From VBCK01 sp036270655 (lineage in GTDB: Bacteria; Pseudomonadota; Gammaproteobacteria; Burkholderiales; Burkholderiaceae_F): a stretch of 35,048 nt of DNA. The notes below the pieces were generated by a model. The model was not told the origin of the DNA and ran no database searches. It saw only the letters and a list, made by a program, of their open reading frames with translations. Location: assembly GCA_036270655.1 (NCBI GenBank), contig DATBCD010000095.1, positions 1 through 35,048 on the forward strand. Direction: 5' to 3'. Position numbers and translations under genes: made by a program. Shown here one piece after another: positions 1 through 7,564 of the stretch. Position 1 is the first letter of the stretch. Each line of letters starts with the position of its first letter.

Positions 1-103
1 CCTCCCTGAAGGGTCGTCCAAGACCAGGACGTTGATAGGCTGGATGTGGAAGGACCGTAAGGTCTTGAGCTAACCAGTACTAATTGCCCGTGCGGCTTGA
101 TCC
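1..103 (+). rRNA. rrl: 23S ribosomal RNA, 3' end (partial)
   Basis: The first ~103 bases match the conserved 3' end of bacterial 23S rRNA (GTTGATAGGC, then GAGCTAACCAGTACTAAT, then the CGGCTTGATCCT end). The wording TAATTGCCCGTGCGGCTTGA is typical of Burkholderiales. Only the last part of the gene is inside the window. The spacer that follows (104-262) holds no tRNA; it contains GC-rich inverted repeats, probably processing stems, and leads into 5S. The exact 3' end is placed by analogy with E. coli and may be off by a few bases. Confidence 0.93.
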
Positions 104-262
104 TATAACCGTGCCGCCTCGTTCTCGAGGCTGAGGCTCGACAGCAATCACACCCCTTTGCTTGCCCTGCGTAGCGCGACAGCGCGAAGCAGGGTTCTTC
201 CGAGTTGGATCTTTTGGCTGCGGCGCGCCAGGCGCGCCGTGCCCGAAGGGTCGTCCGTCTTC

Positions 263-380
263 AGCCTGACGACCATAGCGAGGTGGAACCACCCCTTCCC
301 ATCCCGAACAGGACCGTGAAACGCCTCTGCGCCGATGATAGTGGGATGTATTTCCCGTGAAAGTAGGACATCGTCAGGCT
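263..380 (+). rRNA. rrf: 5S ribosomal RNA
   Basis: The sequence has the hallmark 5S stretches CCATAGCGAGGTGG, CCATCCCGAACAGGACCGTGAAACG and CGCCGATGATAGTG. Helix I is a perfect 10-bp pairing between AGCCTGACGA (263-272) and TCGTCAGGCT (371-380), which fixes both ends and gives 118 nt. It is the last gene of the rRNA operon and is followed directly by an intrinsic terminator. Confidence 0.95.
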
Positions 381-394
381 AACCTATCCAAACG

Positions 395-432
395 AAACGC
401 CCCGCCGCGAACCGGCGGGGCGTTTTGCTTTT
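395..432 (+). terminator. Rho-independent terminator of the rRNA operon
   Basis: A perfect 13-bp inverted repeat (395-407 with 413-425, loop of 5) is followed by a T-rich run (TTTTGCTTTT). It lies 15 nt after the 5S gene, as expected for an rRNA operon terminator, and ends about 10 nt before the next start codon. Confidence 0.93.
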
Positions 433-441
433 AAAGAAGCG

Positions 442-774
442 ATGAAGCGAGTCCTTTTTGTCTGCAGTCAGAACCTCCTGCGCAGCCCGACCGCGGAGCA
501 GGTCTTCGCCGGTTATCCGGGAATCGAGTGCATGTCGGCCGGCACCAACCACGATGCAGAAAACCCGATAACGCCGGAACTGATCCAGTGGGCAGACGTC
601 ATCTTCGTGATGGAGCCCTCGCATCGAAGCAAACTCAAGGCCAGGTTCGGAAAATACCTCGCAAACAGACGGCTGATCTGCCTCGATATTCCGGACGACT
701 ATTCATTCATGGATGCCGAGCTGGTCCGGATTTTGAAGGCCAAGGTACCGCGCCTCCTGCCAACAACTGGCTAG
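442..774 (+). CDS. Low-molecular-weight protein tyrosine phosphatase homologue (short)
   Basis: 110 residues. The N-terminus carries the P-loop signature of low-molecular-weight tyrosine phosphatases, CX5R-S: Cys8-SQNLL-Arg14-Ser-Pro, right after a hydrophobic beta strand (VLFV). A later Pro-Asp-Asp-Tyr (about 84-87) resembles the general-acid Asp loop of the family. Family members are usually 140-160 residues, so this is a compact version, and whether it is an active phosphatase is inferred from the intact Cys and Arg only. It starts 10 nt after the rRNA terminator stem-tail, with a modest AAGAAG ribosome site, so it needs its own promoter or read-through. The membrane-protein gene follows 7 nt later and may be co-transcribed. 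Related short proteins are annotated as phosphotyrosine phosphatase family proteins; the substrate is unknown. Confidence 0.75.
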   Translation: MKRVLFVCSQNLLRSPTAEQVFAGYPGIECMSAGTNHDAENPITPELIQWADVIFVMEPSHRSKLKARFGKYLANRRLICLDIPDDYSFMDAELVRILKAKVPRLLPTTG

Positions 775-781
775 TTGCGAT

Positions 782-1360
782 ATGCCGACATCCCCCGCGG
801 AACTGCTTCACGACTGGCACGATTTTTACATTCTCGCCGGCACCGCGTCGGCCACCCTGGTCGGCTTGATGTTCGTCGCGGCGTCGATCGCCTCGAGCTT
901 CATCACCGAGGAGCACGAACCCCAGTTGAAGGTATTTTTCACGCCGACCGTATCGCACTTCGCCACGGTGCTGCTCGCCTCGCTATGGGTCACGATACCG
1001 ACCCATACCTGGCTGAGCCTTGCCTGTGCGATTGGAGCCGCAGGGTTCGCCGGCTCGATTCACTGCGGAATAATCGTGGTCCACCTGATCGTTCGGCGCA
1101 AATTCAAGCTGGAGTTGAGCGATCGGCTGTTCTACGCGCTGGTCCCGGTTCTGGGATACGTCCTGCTGTTGGTGTCCGCGGCCTTCTTGTTCATACGCCC
1201 CGCCGCAGGCGCCGACCTGATCGCTGCCGCCCTATTGACTTTGCTTCTCGCCGGCATCCGCAACGCCTGGGACATGATGATTTTCCTGACGATCAAGGTC
1301 CCGACCGCCGGGGGACCTCCGCCCCCGCCGAGTCCTGATACACCACCGGCAGCCGGCTGA
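782..1360 (+). CDS. Integral membrane protein of unknown function
   Basis: 192 residues with about five hydrophobic segments: near 14-38, 58-78, 80-103, 117-140 and 144-161. A proline-rich tail (PPPPPSPDTPP) follows and is probably soluble. I recognise no family motif and assign no function. The start at 782 lies 7 nt downstream of the phosphatase-like gene with no clear Shine-Dalgarno sequence, suggesting translational coupling. The 249 nt after the stop (1361-1609) show no gene that I can support. Confidence 0.7.
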   Translation: MPTSPAELLHDWHDFYILAGTASATLVGLMFVAASIASSFITEEHEPQLKVFFTPTVSHFATVLLASLWVTIPTHTWLSLACAIGAAGFAGSIHCGIIVVHLIVRRKFKLELSDRLFYALVPVLGYVLLLVSAAFLFIRPAAGADLIAAALLTLLLAGIRNAWDMMIFLTIKVPTAGGPPPPPSPDTPPAAG

Positions 1361-1609
1361 AATCCGACTTGGAGCGCATAATGGTCGTGCACGGCGACCA
1401 ACAGGCTTTTGTCGCAGCAGGATCCAGCAATGGGCTGAGATGTCAGCAGCCGGGCCTTGCTGGATGGACGCGCGTAAGTTGTTGATTTTTCAATCCTTGA
1501 CGCGCGGCAGGCAAGAACTCCCACGCGGGCGTGCCCGTCGGCGGAACTTGAACCTCGCTGTGGCGGCCGCATCTAACATTCGCCTTCCATTTTTTCAACA
1601 GGTACCGAG

Positions 1610-2455
1610 ATGAATCGATTCGTGTGGGCTGGTCGGGCCGCTTTGCTCAGCATGGTGTTGGCGGCTGGTGCGCCGGCGTTCGGAGCGGACCCGACGCTGA
1701 ATCAGGTCTACGAGGCCGCGCGGGCCGGGCACCTGGACCAGGCCCAGAGGATGATGAACGAAGTGCTGCGCGACCATCCGAACAGCGCCAAGGCGCACTA
1801 TACGGAGGCGGAAATTCTGGCCAAGCAAGGCCGCGCTGGCGAAGCGCGCAGCGAGCTGGAGAGAGCCGAGCAGCTGGCGCCGGGGCTGCCGTTCGTCTCG
1901 CCAACCTCAGTGCAGGAGCTGCGCCGGGTGATTGCATCTGAAGAGGCGCGGCGGCCGTCGATCGGGACCGGCGTGGCGCCGGCGATCGCACCGAGCACGC
2001 ACGGATCGACCTTTCCCTGGGGTCTGCTGGCGGTGGTGCTGGTTGTCGGAGTGATCGTTTACACGATCATCCGCGCGCGCCGCAATGCAGCGGTGGCGCC
2101 GTATGGCGCAGGAGCCGGCGCGGGCGCGGCCGGCCTGTCCTCTGGCGCTCAGCCCGGGTACGGCGCGCCGCCGATGGCCCCGATGGGCGGCGGCATTGGG
2201 TCTGGAATCGTCGGCGGGCTGATGACCGGCGCTGCGGTCGGTGCCGGCGTGGTCGCGGGCGAAGCGCTGGCGCACGGTCTGATGGATCGCCACGGCTCGG
2301 GCCAGGATGTGCCGGCCTCTGCCTCTGACAGGCCCGCCGTGGCCGACGACGATCTGGGCGGGCAGGACTTTGGCATGAAGGACGATGGGTCGTGGGACGA
2401 CGGTGGCGGCGGCAACTTCGGTATGGGTGGCGGTGGCGGGGACGACTGGAGCTGA
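1610..2455 (+). CDS. Exported TPR-containing membrane protein with Gly-rich tail
   Basis: 281 residues. A signal peptide covers about 1-25 (cleavage expected after AFGA). Next comes a helical repeat region at about 27-95 with tetratricopeptide character (ARAGHLDQAQ, then HPNSAKAHYTEAEILAKQG). A single membrane span lies near 134-153 (PWGLLAVVLVVGVIVYTII). The second half is low complexity: Ala/Gly/Pro-rich, a small-residue hydrophobic stretch, then an acidic Gly/Trp tail ending GGDDWS. The architecture suggests an envelope protein with a periplasmic TPR domain that binds partners; its role is not known. It is preceded by about 250 nt without genes and probably has its own promoter. A remnant of a livF 3' end faces its stop codon. 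Confidence 0.8.
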   Translation: MNRFVWAGRAALLSMVLAAGAPAFGADPTLNQVYEAARAGHLDQAQRMMNEVLRDHPNSAKAHYTEAEILAKQGRAGEARSELERAEQLAPGLPFVSPTSVQELRRVIASEEARRPSIGTGVAPAIAPSTHGSTFPWGLLAVVLVVGVIVYTIIRARRNAAVAPYGAGAGAGAAGLSSGAQPGYGAPPMAPMGGGIGSGIVGGLMTGAAVGAGVVAGEALAHGLMDRHGSGQDVPASASDRPAVADDDLGGQDFGMKDDGSWDDGGGGNFGMGGGGGDDWS

Positions 2456-2460
2456 GTTGC

Positions 2461-2510
2461 GCTCACGTCAGCCGGCGCTCGCGGCGCCGGTAGGACTTCG
2501 CTTCGCGTAA
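2461..2510 (-). pseudogene. Relic of a livF 3' end
   Basis: These 50 bases match the last 50 bases of livF (4198-4247) at 45 positions. In the same frame they read LREAKSYRRRERRLT-stop, against FREAKFYRRRKRWLT-stop in livF. An in-frame stop lies a few codons upstream, so only the tail survives. Either a second transporter cassette was lost here, or a short segment was copied. A mobile non-coding repeat that happens to overlap the livF end is the alternative. Confidence 0.45.
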
Positions 2511-2550
2511 ACCGAGGTCCTACGGGCCGATCTGCCACTTCTGCAACCGC

Positions 2551-2574
2551 GCCGCACCCGTGTTCGGGTGCGGC
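2551..2574. other. 9-bp stem-loop in an intergenic gap
   Basis: GCCGCACCC and GGGTGCGGC form a perfect 9-bp stem with a 6-nt loop. No T-run follows on either strand, so it is not a classical intrinsic terminator. It lies in the 300-nt gap 2456-2755, which otherwise holds the livF relic and no coding region I can support. Confidence 0.5.
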
Positions 2575-2755
2575 CGCCAAGTGATTCGCTACGGTCTTTC
2601 GGCGACCGGATAAGCTGACGGTCGGCCAGCTCTCTGCCCGGCCAGGAGCGCGAGTACTGCGAGCGACCTTTCAGGGGAGAGGACGCTTGTTGTCTTGTTG
2701 TGGCCAATCGCTTAACCGCATGCATTCCGGCTATCACAACGCAATGGGGGTGACC

Positions 2756-3382
2756 ATGAATCCCGCCACGACCCTTCGCCGCTGTCTGCTCACCGGCACC
2801 GCCGCCGCGTTCCTTCTTCCATCATTGCAGGCGCACGCGGCCGACGGTCCCGCAGCGCCCGCGAAGCCTGCAGCCGGCGCGGCTGGCCCGCGCGACGGGC
2901 AACACGATTTTGACTTCAATATCGGCACTTGGAAGACTCACCAGTCGCGCCTGGTGCATCCGCTCACGGGATCCCATACCTGGGTCGAATACAACGGCAC
3001 CGACGTGATTCGAAAAATCTGGGGCGGGCGCGCGAATTTCGGAGAAATCGAGGCCGACGGCCCAGCAGGCCACCTCGAACTGCTGTCGCTGCGCCTCTAC
3101 AATCCCCAGACTCATCAGTGGAGTTTCATCGTCGCCAACAGCGCGACTGGTACCATGAGCCCGCCTGCGGTCGGTGAGTTCAAGAATGGGCGCGGCGAAT
3201 TCATCGATCAGGAAGAATATAACGGCAGAACCATTTTGGTTCGATTTGCGGTTTCAGACATCACAGCCGATTCGTGTCGCTTCGAGCAGGCATTCTCCGA
3301 TGACGGCGGCAAGACCTGGGAAGTGAACTTCGTCGTCACGGAGACACGGGCGAAGGACCGATCTGAAGGATCGGACGGATGA
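2756..3382 (+). CDS. Exported DUF1579-like protein
   Basis: About 208 residues from the ATG at 2756. I chose this start because it begins a good signal peptide (MNPATTLRRCLLTG, hydrophobic core, cleavage near AHA-A) and has a G-rich ribosome site just upstream; in-frame starts further upstream would spoil the signal. After an Ala/Pro linker the mature domain opens with HDFDFNIGTWKTH and continues with beta-rich sequence (WSFIVANSATG, FSDDGGKTWEVNF). Proteins with this opening are usually placed with DUF1579-type beta-barrel proteins. I infer a secreted or periplasmic protein of unknown ligand. It stands alone, transcribed toward the GST gene. Confidence 0.7.
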   Translation: MNPATTLRRCLLTGTAAAFLLPSLQAHAADGPAAPAKPAAGAAGPRDGQHDFDFNIGTWKTHQSRLVHPLTGSHTWVEYNGTDVIRKIWGGRANFGEIEADGPAGHLELLSLRLYNPQTHQWSFIVANSATGTMSPPAVGEFKNGRGEFIDQEEYNGRTILVRFAVSDITADSCRFEQAFSDDGGKTWEVNFVVTETRAKDRSEGSDG

Positions 3383-3462
3383 CGCTGCATGCCCGGCATT
3401 GCAGGCCGCACGCGGACACTGAGATTTCCAGAGAACCACGCCACCGGCCACCTCACAATTGA

Positions 3463-4146
3463 ATGTATACATTGCACATCGCTAACAAGAACTACTCCTC
3501 CTGGTCCTTGCGTCCCTGGGCGCTGCTGCGTTCACTCGCAATCCCGTTCCGCGAGGAGATGCATTTCTTCGAAGGCCGGAGCAGCAGCGTTCAGTTCTCG
3601 CAATTTTCGCCCACGGCCCGCGTGCCGTGCCTGCACGACGGTGCAACGGTAGTCTGGGATTCGCTGGCCATCGCGGAATACCTTGCTGAACGGCATGCCG
3701 GTGTGTGGCCCGCCGATGTGCTGGCTCGCGCCTGGTCTCGCTGCGCGTGCGCGGAAATGCATTCCGGCTTCGGCGAGCTTCGCAACCAGTGCTCGATGAA
3801 CGTGGGCGTAAGGATCCGGTTGCACGCTCCGACGCCGGAGTTGAAAGCGGACCTGCGTAGGCTCGAGGAGCTTTGGGCCGATGGCCTTCGGCGCTTCGGC
3901 GGACCTTGGCTCGCCGGCGCGGATTTCAGCGCCGTCGACGCCTACTTCGCTCCGGTCGCCTTCCGCTTTCAGACCTACGACTTGGAACTGCAGGAAACGT
4001 GTCGCTCCTATGTGCCGCGCTTGCTGGCGCACCCGGCGTTGCGGGCCTGGGAGGCCGAGGCGCTCGCCGAAACCCGGCGTGACGAGGATCACGAGTCCGC
4101 GATCCCGACGTCGGGAGCGTTGTTGGCCGACTTTCGGGCCAGGTAA
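3463..4146 (+). CDS. Glutathione S-transferase family protein
   Basis: 227 residues, a normal length for a cytosolic GST. The N-terminal thioredoxin-like domain starts YTLHIANKNYSSWSLRPWA, where the SSWSLRP stretch holds the probable catalytic Ser. The cis-proline loop (ARVPCL) and the glutathione gamma-glutamyl contact (WDSLAIAEYLAE, about 67-78) follow. The C-terminal all-helical domain (about 90-215) includes the GPWLAGADFSAVDAYFAPVAFR segment typical of GST N-cap regions. The likely role is glutathione conjugation or isomerisation in the cytoplasm; the substrate cannot be read. A 12-bp perfect palindrome covers the start codon (3462-3473). It converges with livF, 53 nt away. Confidence 0.9.
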   Translation: MYTLHIANKNYSSWSLRPWALLRSLAIPFREEMHFFEGRSSSVQFSQFSPTARVPCLHDGATVVWDSLAIAEYLAERHAGVWPADVLARAWSRCACAEMHSGFGELRNQCSMNVGVRIRLHAPTPELKADLRRLEELWADGLRRFGGPWLAGADFSAVDAYFAPVAFRFQTYDLELQETCRSYVPRLLAHPALRAWEAEALAETRRDEDHESAIPTSGALLADFRAR

Positions 4147-4199
4147 GCTGACCGGCGGCCGGGGCCAGGAGCGCAGACCTGGCGCGGCGTGTCATCCGC

Positions 4200-5054
4200 T
4201 CAGGTCAGCCAGCGCTTGCGGCGCCGGTAGAACTTCGCTTCGCGGAAGCTTCGGCGCCCCTGGCGTGACACGCCGAGGTAGAACTCCTTGACGTCCTCGT
4301 TGTCCGCCAGCCTGGCGGAGTCGCCGTCCATCACGACCCGGCCGTTTTCCAGGATATAACCGAAGTTCGCGTGGCGCAGCGCGATGTGCGCGTTCTGCTC
4401 GGCCAGCAGGAAGGAGACGCGCTCGCGCGCATTCAGGTCGTGAACGATGCCGAAGATCTCCTCGACGACCTGCGGCGCCAGACCCATCGACGGCTCGTCG
4501 AGCAGGACCAGGGACGGCCTGGCCATCAGCGCGCGACCGATGGCGCACATCTGCTGCTCGCCGCCTGAGGTATAGCCGGCCTGCCCCGCGCGCCGTCTCT
4601 TGAGCGCTGGAAAGTAGGCGTAGACCCGCTCCAGGTCGGCTGCGATCGCGCCGCGCGACGCGCGGCGGGCGTGCGCTCCGGTGAGCAGGTTTTCCTCGAT
4701 CGTCAGGTGGGTGAAGCAGCGCCGCCCCTCCATCACCTGGACCACGCCGCGACGCACCAGCTCGTAGGTGGTCAGGCGCTCGATGCGCTTGCCGCGGAAT
4801 TCGATCGCCCCCTTGGTGACTTCGCCCCGCTCGCCACGCAGCAGGCCGGACACCGCGCGCAGCGTGGTGGTTTTGCCGGCGCCGTTGGCGCCGAGCAGCG
4901 CGACGATGCCGCCTTCCGGAACTTCGAGCGAGACGCCCTTCAGCACCAGCATCACATGGTTGTAGATCACCTCGATGCCGTTGACGGCCAGCGCCAGCGC
5001 CCGCGGCGTGGCGGCGGACGCATGGTCCTCGAGCGCCCCCGGCAATGCGTTCAT
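4200..5054 (-). CDS. livF: HAAT-type ABC transporter ATP-binding protein LivF
   Basis: 284 residues. Walker A GANGAGKTT lies near residues 54-62, the ABC signature TSGGEQQM in mid-protein, and Walker B LVLLDEPSMGLAP after it, followed by the H-loop region. The EGRRCF and EENLLTGA stretches are typical of the LivF branch. It is one of two ATPases that power uptake by the LivH/LivM permease. The C-terminal extension (REAKFYRRRKRWLT) is basic, and its coding sequence recurs in degraded form at 2461-2510. It is the last gene of the operon, 25 nt after the binding-protein gene. The substrate is probably a branched-chain amino acid or an aromatic or acyl compound, given the ligase in the operon; that is inference. 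Confidence 0.93.
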   Translation of the reverse strand: MNALPGALEDHASAATPRALALAVNGIEVIYNHVMLVLKGVSLEVPEGGIVALLGANGAGKTTTLRAVSGLLRGERGEVTKGAIEFRGKRIERLTTYELVRRGVVQVMEGRRCFTHLTIEENLLTGAHARRASRGAIAADLERVYAYFPALKRRRAGQAGYTSGGEQQMCAIGRALMARPSLVLLDEPSMGLAPQVVEEIFGIVHDLNARERVSFLLAEQNAHIALRHANFGYILENGRVVMDGDSARLADNEDVKEFYLGVSRQGRRSFREAKFYRRRKRWLT

Positions 5055-5079
5055 GGCGCAGTGGTTGCGGCCGCCAGAG

Positions 5080-6420
5080 TCAGCTCCGGCAATCCTCGGG
5101 CGAGCGCGGCGTGACTTTCTTCTCGGCCGCGTAGGCTTCGGCGGCCGCCTTGACCATCGGCTTGATCAGCTGCTGATCGGCCTCGTACCAGTCGCCCGCC
5201 ACCCACTTGGCGCCGTCCCAGGTCTGGATGCGCGCCCACGAGGCGCCCAGGTGGTCGAAGCACGACATCTTCAGGGGCCGCAGCATGCCGGCAAAACCGA
5301 GCGCGTCGAGTTGCTTCTGGTCCAGCGTCAGATTCTCCAGGCCCCAGCGGACCTGCTCGCCCGTCATCGGCTTGCCTTTGCCGAAGCGCTCCTGCGCCTG
5401 CCGCACTGCCTCGACCGCCAGCATGGAGATCACCACGCCGCGCGTGTAAAGCACGGTGCCGACTTCCTCGCGCGGCCCGCTGCCCTGGCCCTTGTCGTGC
5501 ACGTACTTCAAGATGTCCTCGTGCACCTTCGCCAGCCCGGGTCCGTGCTGGATTGTCAGCGCGCTGTATCCCTTGGCACCCTCGCCGACGTCCTTGACGT
5601 CCGGTTCGGCGCCGGCCCACCAGACGCCAACCATGTGATCACGGGGATAGCCGCTCGCCTGCGCTTCCTTCAGCGCGGTCGAATTCATCACGCCCCAACC
5701 CCACAGGAAGACGTAGTCGGGGCGCTGCTGGCGGACCAGCAGCCAGACCGACTTCTGTTCCACGCCGGGGGCAGTGACCGGTATCTTGGTCAGCTCGAAG
5801 CCGTGCAGCGCGGCGAGCTTTTCCAGCATCGGAATCGGTTCCTTGCCATAGGGTGAATCGTGGTAGACGAGCGCGATTTTCCTGCCCTTCAGGCGATCCG
5901 CGCCGCCTTCCTTCTTAGCCACGTGCTGGATCAGTATGTCGGCGGCAGTCCAGTAGGTGCCGAGCACCGGGAAGTTCCATTTGAAAATCTGGCCGTCCTG
6001 CGATTCCGAGCGCCCGTATCCGACCGTGATCAGCGGGATCCTGTCGGCCGGCGCGCGCTCGGTCAGCGCGAACGTGATGCCGGTGGACTGCGGGTCGAAC
6101 ACCGTCGCACCGGTCGGCCCCAGGCCTTTGAGGCGTTCGTAGCACTCGACGCCCCGGTCGGCGGCGTACCCGGTCTCGCACTCCTCGAATGTCAGCCTGA
6201 CTCCATTGATGCCGCCATCGCGGGCGTTGATCATCTTCAGGTAATCCAGCTTGCCGTTGGCCCATGGGGTGCCGTTGGGCGAGTACGGCCCCGTGCGATA
6301 GACGAGCAGCGGAAAGAACTGCTCCCTGGCCTGCGCGCCGGCGTCTGTCGGCACCGCACCCGCCATCAGCGCGGCCACGCACGCCGCTGCCACCGCTCCA
6401 ACCCTGGATTGCCCGCTCAT
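5080..6420 (-). CDS. HAAT-type ABC transporter substrate-binding protein (LivK-like)
   Basis: 446 residues with a signal peptide (about 1-30, cleavage near DAGA-Q) and a type I periplasmic-binding fold. The opening LLVYRTGPYSPNGTPWANG and the INARDGGINGVRL and FEECETGY stretches mark the Peripla_BP_6/Leu-Ile-Val-binding family. It captures the ligand in the periplasm for the LivHM permease. It is longer than E. coli LivK (about 370), as is usual for this betaproteobacterial subgroup. A good ribosome site (AAGGAG) precedes the ATG. It follows livM after a 76-nt gap, the widest in the operon, where extra expression control would be possible. The ligand is unknown. Confidence 0.92.
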   Translation of the reverse strand: MSGQSRVGAVAAACVAALMAGAVPTDAGAQAREQFFPLLVYRTGPYSPNGTPWANGKLDYLKMINARDGGINGVRLTFEECETGYAADRGVECYERLKGLGPTGATVFDPQSTGITFALTERAPADRIPLITVGYGRSESQDGQIFKWNFPVLGTYWTAADILIQHVAKKEGGADRLKGRKIALVYHDSPYGKEPIPMLEKLAALHGFELTKIPVTAPGVEQKSVWLLVRQQRPDYVFLWGWGVMNSTALKEAQASGYPRDHMVGVWWAGAEPDVKDVGEGAKGYSALTIQHGPGLAKVHEDILKYVHDKGQGSGPREEVGTVLYTRGVVISMLAVEAVRQAQERFGKGKPMTGEQVRWGLENLTLDQKQLDALGFAGMLRPLKMSCFDHLGASWARIQTWDGAKWVAGDWYEADQQLIKPMVKAAAEAYAAEKKVTPRSPEDCRS

Positions 6421-6496
6421 GATGGTCTCCTTGTGAATGACGCGCTTTGCATCACGCTTTCAAAACACCCCTCGCCTGGGACCGCACGGCGGCGCC

Positions 6497-7561
6497 TCAG
6501 TGCGGAAATGGCCAAAGCCGCAACTTCGTCTTGCCGATCTCCCACAAGCGGGCCAGCCCGTGCGGCTCCAGCACGAGAAACACGACGATCAGCGCCCCGA
6601 ATATCATCGATTCCAGATGCGACTGCAGCGCGGTCGACAGTTCGAATCCGAGCCAGCGCGGCAACTGATTCACCGCAATCGGCAGCAGCACGATGAACGC
6701 GGCTCCGAAGTACGCGCCCAGCACGGAGCCCAGGCCGCCGATGATGATCATGAACAGCAGGTCCAGCGACAGCGTCAGGCCGAAGGCGGCGGGCTCCCAC
6801 GCGCCCAGGTGGACGAAGCCCCACAGCGCGCCGGCCACGCCCGCGTAAAAGGAGCCGACCGCGAACGCGCTGAGCTTCGCGTACAGGGGCGGGATGCCGA
6901 TCACTTCGGCGGCGACGTCCATATCGCGCGTTGCCATCCAGGCACGCCCGATGTGGGCGCGTACGAGGTTCTTGGCCGCCAGCGTCAGCACCGACAGGAT
7001 CCCGAGCACCAGCAGGTACTTGTCGACTGACCGCTCGACGCGCCATCCGACCAGCTCGATCGCGCTGGTGGACACGGAACCCGACGGTGAACCGTGGGTG
7101 AACCAGGGCACGCGGGCGAACACCCAGTCGAGCAGGAACTGGGCCGCCAGGGTCGCCACCGCCAGATACATGCCCTTGATTCTCAGACTGGGCGCGCCGA
7201 AAGCGATGCCGACCAGCGCCGCCGCGATGCCGGCGACGATCAGCACTACGACGAAATCGAGCCACGGCACGCGCACCACCAGGTTGTAGGCGACGTAGGC
7301 CCCGACACCCATGAATCCGGCCGAGCCCAGCGAAATCTGACCACAGTAGCCGACGAGGATATTGAGCCCGATCGCCGCGATCGTCAGGATCAGGAACGGG
7401 ATCAGCAACGCGCGCATCGCATAGTCGCTGGCCAGCAGCGGAACGCCGACGAATGCGAAAGTCAGCAGGCCCAGCATCAACCACCGGTCCTGGGCGATCG
7501 GCAGCAGCTGCTGGTCTGCCCGGTAGCTCGTCTTGAACTGGCCGTTCTCGCGATACAGCAT
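6497..7561 (-). CDS. livM: HAAT-type ABC transporter permease LivM
   Basis: 354 residues with about eight to ten membrane segments. The opening MLYRENGQFKTSYRADQ is characteristic of LivM proteins from this operon type. The GYCGQISLGSAGFMGVGAYVAYNL stretch is the conserved LivM/LivH motif that contacts the ATPases, and IIIGGLGSVLGAYFGAAF is the second conserved permease motif. It pairs with LivH to form the inner-membrane channel. It starts 3 nt after the livH stop codon, so the two are translationally coupled. Confidence 0.93.
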   Translation of the reverse strand: MLYRENGQFKTSYRADQQLLPIAQDRWLMLGLLTFAFVGVPLLASDYAMRALLIPFLILTIAAIGLNILVGYCGQISLGSAGFMGVGAYVAYNLVVRVPWLDFVVVLIVAGIAAALVGIAFGAPSLRIKGMYLAVATLAAQFLLDWVFARVPWFTHGSPSGSVSTSAIELVGWRVERSVDKYLLVLGILSVLTLAAKNLVRAHIGRAWMATRDMDVAAEVIGIPPLYAKLSAFAVGSFYAGVAGALWGFVHLGAWEPAAFGLTLSLDLLFMIIIGGLGSVLGAYFGAAFIVLLPIAVNQLPRWLGFELSTALQSHLESMIFGALIVVFLVLEPHGLARLWEIGKTKLRLWPFPH

Positions 7562-7564
7562 CGT

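Noticed and set aside
104..262. tRNA or small gene in the 23S-5S spacer
   Set aside because: No cloverleaf or TPsiC-like GTTCRANNC arm in a proper setting; short GC-rich inverted repeats fit rRNA processing stems.
3462..3473. Operator at the GST start (12-bp perfect palindrome)
   Set aside because: AATGTATACATT covers the ATG itself, and six matching pairs can arise by chance; there is no second copy or nearby regulator gene.
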